A stretch of DNA of 64,000 nt. Source: Ryuthela nishihirai (taxonomy: Eukaryota > Arthropoda > Arachnida > Araneae > Heptathelidae). The translations under genes and the position numbers were made by a program. This document shows, piece by piece, positions 58,080 to 64,000 of this stretch (position 1 is its first letter; each line of letters opens with the position of its first letter). The stretch lies in assembly GCA_038380435.1 (NCBI GenBank), contig JAWZYU010000024.1:53468613-53532612 (forward strand), written 5' to 3'. The notes under the pieces were generated by a model. That model was not told the origin of the DNA, made no database searches, and was given only the letters and a program-made list of their open reading frames with translations.

Positions 58080-58505
58080 AGTGCTGAGGTAAACGATAAT
58101 ATCCTATCTCTAGATTCAGGGAAGTCCTCAGGAATCGATGGCATTTCAACAGATGTTTAAAAGCTAGATTCTCCCCAAATTTCAATGATTCTAAGCAAAC
58201 TATTTAATCTATCACTACGAAGTGGAAATTTCACGAAAAATTTGAAACTGCAGTAGGATTATATCCTATTTTAAAAGAAGGGGACAGGTGGGATGAAATG
58301 ATTAATTTCTTAAACAAAAATAAATTTTTCTCCAATAATCAGTTTGGGTTAAAGGAAAAATGGGCACTGTAGATGCTGTTTTGCAAATGACCACTGCTAT
58401 ACATAATGGAACAAATAAAAATGTATACATTGTTACAATCTTTCTAAACATTAAGAAATGTTTCGACACAGTTCCACGTGATTTGTTGCTGTATCATCAT
58501 CTTCA
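58080..58505 (+). mobile_element. CR1/Jockey-like LINE, 5' part of the split copy
   Basis: Plus-strand RT pieces: LDSGKSSGIDGIST near 58110, ISMILSKLFNLSLRSGNF near 58180, NKNKFFSNNQFGLKEK near 58320-58370, then VTIFLNIKKCFDTVPRDLLL ending 58492. FLNIKKCFDTV is the first catalytic motif (FxDLxKAFDTV; the Asp is now Asn). The RT stops abruptly at about 58505, where the RTE element begins. Confidence 0.75.
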
Positions 58506-58670
58506 AGCAGCCCTGGGCTACGGAGGTCCAACCAGACCGTGCAATTTAGTTCTCCAGGCGTCTGTCCTGAGCTATATCTACTGCATCTGGCCACTTCACA
58601 CCAATTCTATAAGGTCCTGTTTGATATTGTCTGTCCACCGCATCCTAAGTCTCCCCACCTTTCTGAAGCC

Positions 58671-59018
58671 TTAAGGCCCACTGTTCATAACCCTACTCCA
58701 TAATCTATGATTATCTATACGGGCAACATGGTCAAACCAACGCAGTCTCTCTATGCACAATATGCTGCATAAATGAGGTTGCCGACTCCTTCGCCTAACC
58801 TCATCATTACTTACAAAGATGAACCACCAAATGCCAAAGATACCGCGTAAGCATCTAGAATTAAAAGCATCTAGTTTACAAAGCGTCCAAGTTTCACTAC
58901 CATAACTAACCCTACAAAGAACCAAACTATTACTCCGTCTAATTTTAGTCTTTAGGTGTATACGCCTATTTCTCCACACTCTCCGTAGATTCTTAAATGT
59001 CCCGGCAGTAATCCCCAT
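58671..59018 (-). pseudogene. RTE LINE C-terminal domain
   Basis: LRRVWRNRRIHLKTKIRRSN, VLCRVSYGSETWTLCKLDAF, CLRGIFGIWWFIFVSNDEVR, ERLRWFDHVARID. This is the conserved tail found after the RT in RTE elements (YGSETW..., RWFGHVxRM). A gap separates it from the RT frame. Confidence 0.85.
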
Positions 59019-59107
59019 TCGTCTGTTAATCTCATGTCACACATCACCAGATCTTTACATAGCACCCAAGATAATTAAACTGAAACACCTGCTCAAGAGT
59101 GGACTAT

Positions 59108-60112
59108 TCAGATTAACAGAACCACAGCCTGCCTGACAAATTTAGAGTTCATCCCATCAACATCATTTGCCAAAAGGGCTAAATCATCAGCATAATCTAA
59201 ATCAGAAATTTTCGTATCTCCAGTCCATTTAAGGCCAAAATCTTTCCCTTGAAGTGAATTTCGTATAACATAATCAATAACCAAGCTAAAGAGAAAAGGA
59301 GACAAAATGCACCCTTGTCGAACACCAGAAGTAAGGCTAAACCAATTGCTACAAGCCTTACCAACTCTCACACACGACTCAGTGTTATTATAGAGAGCTT
59401 TCATTATGTTAACTAACTTGTCTGGTATACCATATGATCTCACAATCAACCACAAATTACGATGATCAACAGAGTCGAAAAACTTTTTGAAATCAACAAA
59501 GCTAGCAACCAAAGGTTTCTGAAACTCTAAACATTTCTCAAGAATCTGCCTAAGTGAAAATATCTGATCGACACATCCCCTACCACTTCTGAATCCCCAT
59601 TGTTCATCACACAATTGACTGTCAACCAGATTCTTAATTCTATTAAGCACAGACATGCAAAGAGCTTTCATTGGAACAGAGAGTAGGGTGATACCCCTAT
59701 AGTTATCACAAGAACTGCGATCACCTTTTTTTAAAATAGGAATAACAATAGCTCTGGTAAAATCGTTAGGAACCATGCCTTTATCATAAAAGATATTCAG
59801 AAATTCAGTCATCCAAGTGGTAACTGAAACATTCCCAGCTCTAAGCATTTCTGTAGTAATTTCATCTACCCCTAAGGATTTATGAAGTTTAAGTGTAGAA
59901 ACAGCCAAAATAACTTCAGATTGTGTTATAGGGCTAACATTAAAGCCACCAATGCATCTATCATCATTACAAAGAATGGGAGTAGAACTAACCACATTGT
60001 TTAGAACATCACTGAAATACTCAGCCCACCTAGCCATGACAAAATCCTCACCTTCTGTAACGTTACCTTGTTTATCCTTCAATCCCTGTTTGTTTTCTAC
60101 CACACAAAACAT
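59108..60112 (-). pseudogene. RTE LINE reverse-transcriptase domain
   Basis: A 334-codon open frame with the RT motifs in order: KLHKSLGVDEITTEMLR, IVIPILKKGDRSSCDNYRGI, LLSVPMKAL, FRSGRGCVDQIFSLRQI, VASFVDFKKFFDSVDHR (first Asp), GVRQGCILSPFLFSLVIDYV and LDYADDLALLA (catalytic YADD). It ends soon after YADD by an apparent deletion joining to VRQAVVLL, so the thumb is missing. The core residues are intact. Confidence 0.9.
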
Positions 60113-60158
60113 TAACTATCTGGTACAGCTCTCTTCCTCGGCTTTGTCAGCCAAGCCA

Positions 60159-61240
60159 TCAAGCCAAAGATTCTTTATCAGCAGCTAACTGATCCTTTAC
60201 ACATTTATTAAGTTCTCTGTAATCCTTTCTATTAGGACTAGTAGGGTACTGATTAAGGACATTCCTGCAGTTCCTTCTTTCTGAAATAAGCTCAAGTGCC
60301 TTATCGCTTAAATAATTCTGTCTCCTCTGCTCCTTTTTTCCTAAAAGAGTACTGTTAGTTTCCAAACAAGCCTGTTTAAAACAGCCCCATTCTTCAACTT
60401 CAGTATTAAGCAAACCATGACTGTCATAATGACTAAGCAACCTATCATGGTAAGCTATAGCTATAACTGGGTCTTTCAGAGCTTCAGTATTAAAGGTAAA
60501 TTTTTTAAAATTAGCACAACACTTTTTAAGTTTAAGTTGCAAGACACTTTTAACAAAGTAATGGTCAGATCCAATTTCAGCTCCCCTATATGCCCTGGTA
60601 TTTCCAACAGAACTAGCCCATTTGCTGTTAATTAATATATAATCAATCATATTCTTATGCAGCCCATCAGGTGAAACCCATGTGTATTTATGTATGTTGA
60701 GGTGTTTGTAATATGTGTTAGTTATTCTGAAACCATTGAGTTTACTTACCTGTAGGAGACGTTGCCCATTGCCATTGCAGCTACCAATACCAAAAGGGCC
60801 CATCACCCCTCCCCAAAGGTCAGAGTCAGTACCAACTTTGGCATTGAAGTCACCTGGGACAAGGATAATATCTCCTTTCTTGACAGAATTCAAAATATCC
60901 TGAAGTTGTCCATAAAACCTATCCTTCTCATCGGCATCCTCAGTGGGGGCATAACAGTAGATAACATTCGTCTTTAACGCTAGTCTGAAATTTTACTATA
61001 AGAAACCTTCATTAATGCACTCATATCCTAGAAGAGCATCACTAGCGTGTCTGCTGAGAAGCAGACCGACGCCTTGGTGATGTTTATCCCCCCTGAAAAG
61101 AGAAATTTAAGTTTTTTTAAGAATCTGACCTTTACCTGTCCATCTGGTCTCTTGCAAGCCGAGAATATCTAAATTATAATGGTGGAATTCTTGTGTGAGA
61201 ACATCAAGAGATAAAGCTCTGTTCAGAGTCCTCACATTTC
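60159..61240 (-). pseudogene. RTE LINE endonuclease domain
   Basis: An AP-type endonuclease: NVRTLNRALSLDVL, ILGLQETRWTGKGQI (catalytic Glu), GVGLLLS, then NVIYCYAPTEDADEKDRFY, ILVPGDFNAKVGTD (Asp/Asn motif), KYTWVSPDGLHKNMIDYILI and RGAEIGSDHYFV (catalytic SDH). All key motifs are present. Open from 60893 to 60159; a stop and a frameshift lie upstream. Confidence 0.85.
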
Positions 61241-61512
61241 AACTACCTATGGAGAGAAAATGGTTAGTGGGATGTTTAAAGAAACTACATTTATTGAGAG
61301 AGGGAATGCCGACAATATCAAACAGCTCCCTTATCGCAGACATGGGGCAGAGACCCGTCCCCCACCAGTAAAGGCTGAAGCCATCTACACTAGAAGACTT
61401 CCTCCAATGTAGAATTTGACGATGCCAATAGAAGCAAAGAGTTCAGGTGGCTGCGATGACCTCTGCTCAGGATTATCCACCAGCCACAGAACTAACATTG
61501 AAGAGCTGGTTG

Positions 61513-62320
61513 TGACGCTAATGAACTTGAATATGGCATTCCTCAAGGATCTGCGTTAGGACAATTTTTATTCTTGATTTTTATTGATTTATGTAAGCTA
61601 GAATTGAAAGGTCAAATTCTATCTTTCGCTGATGATACAGCACGCCTTAAATTTCCTAGATTGAAGGTTTTAAAAATGATATTCATGGATTGTCGTACTT
61701 GATTTATGGATTTACATCCTGGGATGGTACTTATTCAATTCATATAAAATCTTTTGTTCGGGTACAAAATCATGTTGCAAGGTGTATTGCCAAAAAAAAT
61801 ATGACAACACTAAAAATATCTATAAAGAGTTCGATATGTAAGAAAATTTTATGTATTCAGAATCCTATTGCACTTGTTTCAAAACTAGAATAAATAAATT
61901 TTAGTAATATCAGTTTATGAAAGTAGAAGTAACAAACACCCAAATATTCGTATTTCTAAGCTTACAAAAACTCTCATTCAGAAGCATTTTGCCTACAGAG
62001 CCCCTAAAATATTCAACCAAATGCCACAATTAACACTGAAATCTTCATAAATTTAGGAATAAACTAAGAACTTAGTTGCATAATATACATGATAGAGAGT
62101 TTTACTGAGACCTCTGTTGTCTATTTTTCTATTTACTTGTTTAGGTTGTATATAGATTACTCAAGAGAGTAATAGCACTTCAGGAAACACTTTTGTGCCT
62201 TGTGAATAATAGGTATATTTCCTTATCCACAGGCGACTTTTATTTCCAAATATGAAATATAGAAGTATTTCTAGACACTATTTTATCTGTAAATAAATTG
62301 ATTGATTGGTGTACTACCGA
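61513..62320 (+). mobile_element. CR1/Jockey-like LINE, 3' part of the split copy
   Basis: The frame resumes as NELEYGIPQGSALGQFLFLI, FIDLCKLELKG, SFADDTA near 61,520-61,640 (RT motifs GxPQGSxLGPLLF and FADD), then LSYLIYGFTSWDGTYSIHIK, VQNHVARCIAKKN at 61,690-61,800 (C-terminal LINE region). It ends with AAATAAATTGATTGATTG at 62,293-62,310, a tail typical of CR1/L2-like LINEs. Confidence 0.8.
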
Positions 62321-64000
62321 CTGAGTTATCCAGAGGCGATATGCTTTATTCATTTCTTAACTGAATATATCTTGTTTTTAATATTTTCAATAAAAATATG
62401 AATTTTTCAATTCTAAATTTTTGAACATTCGAAAGTTGGCAACCCTACACATAGAAGAAAAAAATCTGCTGGCCCGTTATATCAGAAAGTTTTAGAAACA
62501 ATGGTGGTCTATATGCACGTAATAGCAATGCGGAGGGGTACTTGCCATTTTGATCTTGGACACTCAATAGTTTCTCCAGGAAATCGGATTGTTACTAATA
62601 CATTGCGTGACAATTTGTTTCAATAAACAAATACTTCACGTACTGAATTTCTGTGTAGTGAAAGCCACTTTTACTGGTATCTCATCATATTCGTGTGTTT
62701 ATTACCCTTAACATTAATCCCTCATTAGTGCAGGGTTTTAATGAAAATCTTTTGGAAAATAACCCCACGACCGTTGAGGGCTACCGATGGGCAACTCAAA
62801 TAGACTAGTTGGAGAAAATTTATATCCCACAGAGAATAAGCATAAAAATAACGGTGAAAAATATGGTCATTACTTGTATTTTTCTCTTCGGCCCCCTATA
62901 TTTTTGGCATTACTAATACCTTCGGGAAAAAACCCCCCGCCAAATTCAAGAAATTAAAAAAAGGGAGAGCCACTTGAAAAGATAATTCAGTAACCCTGAT
63001 ATATATTAAACCCTTATATTTAACAGTAAATAGATAGCTTTCATTTTTTTTAATCACGTTCGAGAACTGATATTAACAGGCACCCCCTCAATTCAACTTT
63101 ATAAGGCACTTTTCTGCGGGCATCATTATTAGGTAAATATTTAAAGTATACCATTAAAAAAGCCATTTACGATTTTCTTCGTAGCATTTCAGAATAACTT
63201 ACTTACTTGGTATTAGAAAAAAAGAAAATCAGTACATGCAGTAAAATGAAAATTTTATTGATTTTTTTCAATACTATATAACAAATTGCAGCATAAATAG
63301 AGGATTCTGTGCCAATGCAATAAATATAAGTCCAACTCTTACTTTTCAGACTTCTCTTAATAGTCAACTTGCAATAAGAAGAAAAAATATGTTTTTGTAT
63401 GTACAAATACTTTACAAGAAGCAATACATACACATACAAGTACACACAATTTTAGGCATTTAAATACATTATTAACGAAACAAACAAACAAACGTAATAT
63501 AAATCAGTGTTTTTTAAAGTGAAAGTTATACATTGATAGTAAAAATATATCTTACACTGCATTTTCATCCAAGCTTTTCTTCTTAAAGTCTGGCATTAAT
63601 ATTCTTTTCAGATGGCTTTCGATTGCACTTTTTTTTTTCGATGTACGTATGTATTACATAACTTTTAATGTCACACTGAGACTCAACCATACTGATGCAG
63701 TACAACCAAAATATTTATATTACTATTTCCCTCTACAAGTGGGGTATCCTCCCTCTGAGGACTTAAATATCATATTTTCTAAAGCAGTCCCTAAAAATCA
63801 GAGCATGTAAAAAACAAACCTCCCCCTCCCCCCTGTAGAATTTATGGGTACTCTATTAACCTCAACCAGATACTAATTGTTTCATTTCGTTACTTGATAA
63901 TGCTGCAAAAAAGTTATTCAGTTATAACATAATTAATGTTATCCAAAAAATCAGACAATATTTACATAGTTACTTATCAACACATGAAACTTGACTCAAG
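62321..64000. other. Intergenic sequence, nothing recognised
   Basis: AT-rich sequence with no supported gene. A short minus-strand frame at about 63,640-63,569 (SAIESHLKRILMPDFKKKSL, then DENAV and a stop) looks protein-like but is preceded by an A-run and a stop, with no acceptor. Confidence 0.4.

Larger units (their letters stand above)
58500..61512 (-). mobile_element. RTE-type LINE, near full length, inserted in a CR1-like LINE
   Basis: Minus strand, 5' end at about 61,510 and 3' end at about 58,500 in a short (GAT)n tail, as usual for RTE elements. In order: endonuclease (61,250-60,160), RT (60,112-59,150) and a C-terminal region (59,018-58,671). Several stops and a deletion after the YADD motif make it inactive. 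Related fragments lie at 17.3-18.3 and 23.55-23.72 kb. Confidence 0.85.

Noticed and set aside
63569..63640. A protein-like minus-strand C-terminus (SAIESHLKRILMPDFKKKSL)
   Set aside because: It is preceded by an A-run and an in-frame stop, with no acceptor or open frame upstream; too short to support.

Overview
This is a eukaryotic, AT-rich, intron-dominated stretch of an animal genome. One protein-coding gene is certain: the amino-terminal half of the ISWI-family chromatin-remodelling ATPase (Iswi / SMARCA5 / SMARCA1 type). It lies on the minus strand. Thirteen coding exons run from an ATG at 48186 down to 1128, with canonical GT-AG junctions and compatible phases throughout. They encode 551 residues, from the initiator Met through helicase motif V. 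The exon with motif VI, the HAND-SANT-SLIDE region and the 3' end must lie beyond base 1. About 1.65 kb of coding sequence is spread over 47 kb.

The rest of the gene body is introns packed with mobile elements. These include at least nine Tc1/mariner-superfamily copies (about 4.3-5.5, 10.2-11.3, 12.7-14.2, 14.2-16.0, 16.0-16.6, 22.0-23.1, 29.9-31.3, 39.9-40.5 and 46.2-47.9 kb), an internally deleted pogo/Tigger-like element (28.0-29.1 kb), hAT-like and foldback MITEs, a 79-bp palindromic MITE, RTE-type LINE fragments, and three tRNA-derived SINE families called SINE-A, SINE-B and SINE-C here. I found no intact transposase. The best preserved (12.88-13.89 kb) has one visible in-frame stop upstream and one frameshift.

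Upstream of Iswi (48.2-58 kb) the sequence becomes locally CpG-bearing. It holds three candidate plus-strand 5' ends: a THAP-zinc-finger-like start at 49.22 kb, a 12-codon first exon with a strong donor at 56.07 kb, and a YY1-like ATGGCGGC start at 57.53 kb. None has a downstream exon that I can recognise. From 58.1 to 62.3 kb, a plus-strand CR1/Jockey-like LINE is split inside its reverse transcriptase by a minus-strand RTE-type LINE.

The Tc1/mariner family at 12.7 kb is widespread in arthropods, so an arthropod, possibly a chelicerate, is my best guess, at low confidence. I saw no rRNA, bona fide tRNA, CRISPR array or bacterial feature. No new multi-gene system is evident. The most unusual signals are evolutionary and structural: a SINE family whose 3' tail resembles the local RTE LINE tail, a 52-bp templated insertion with a 17-bp target duplication, a hammerhead-like core, and a palindromic MITE with a paralogous near-empty site.
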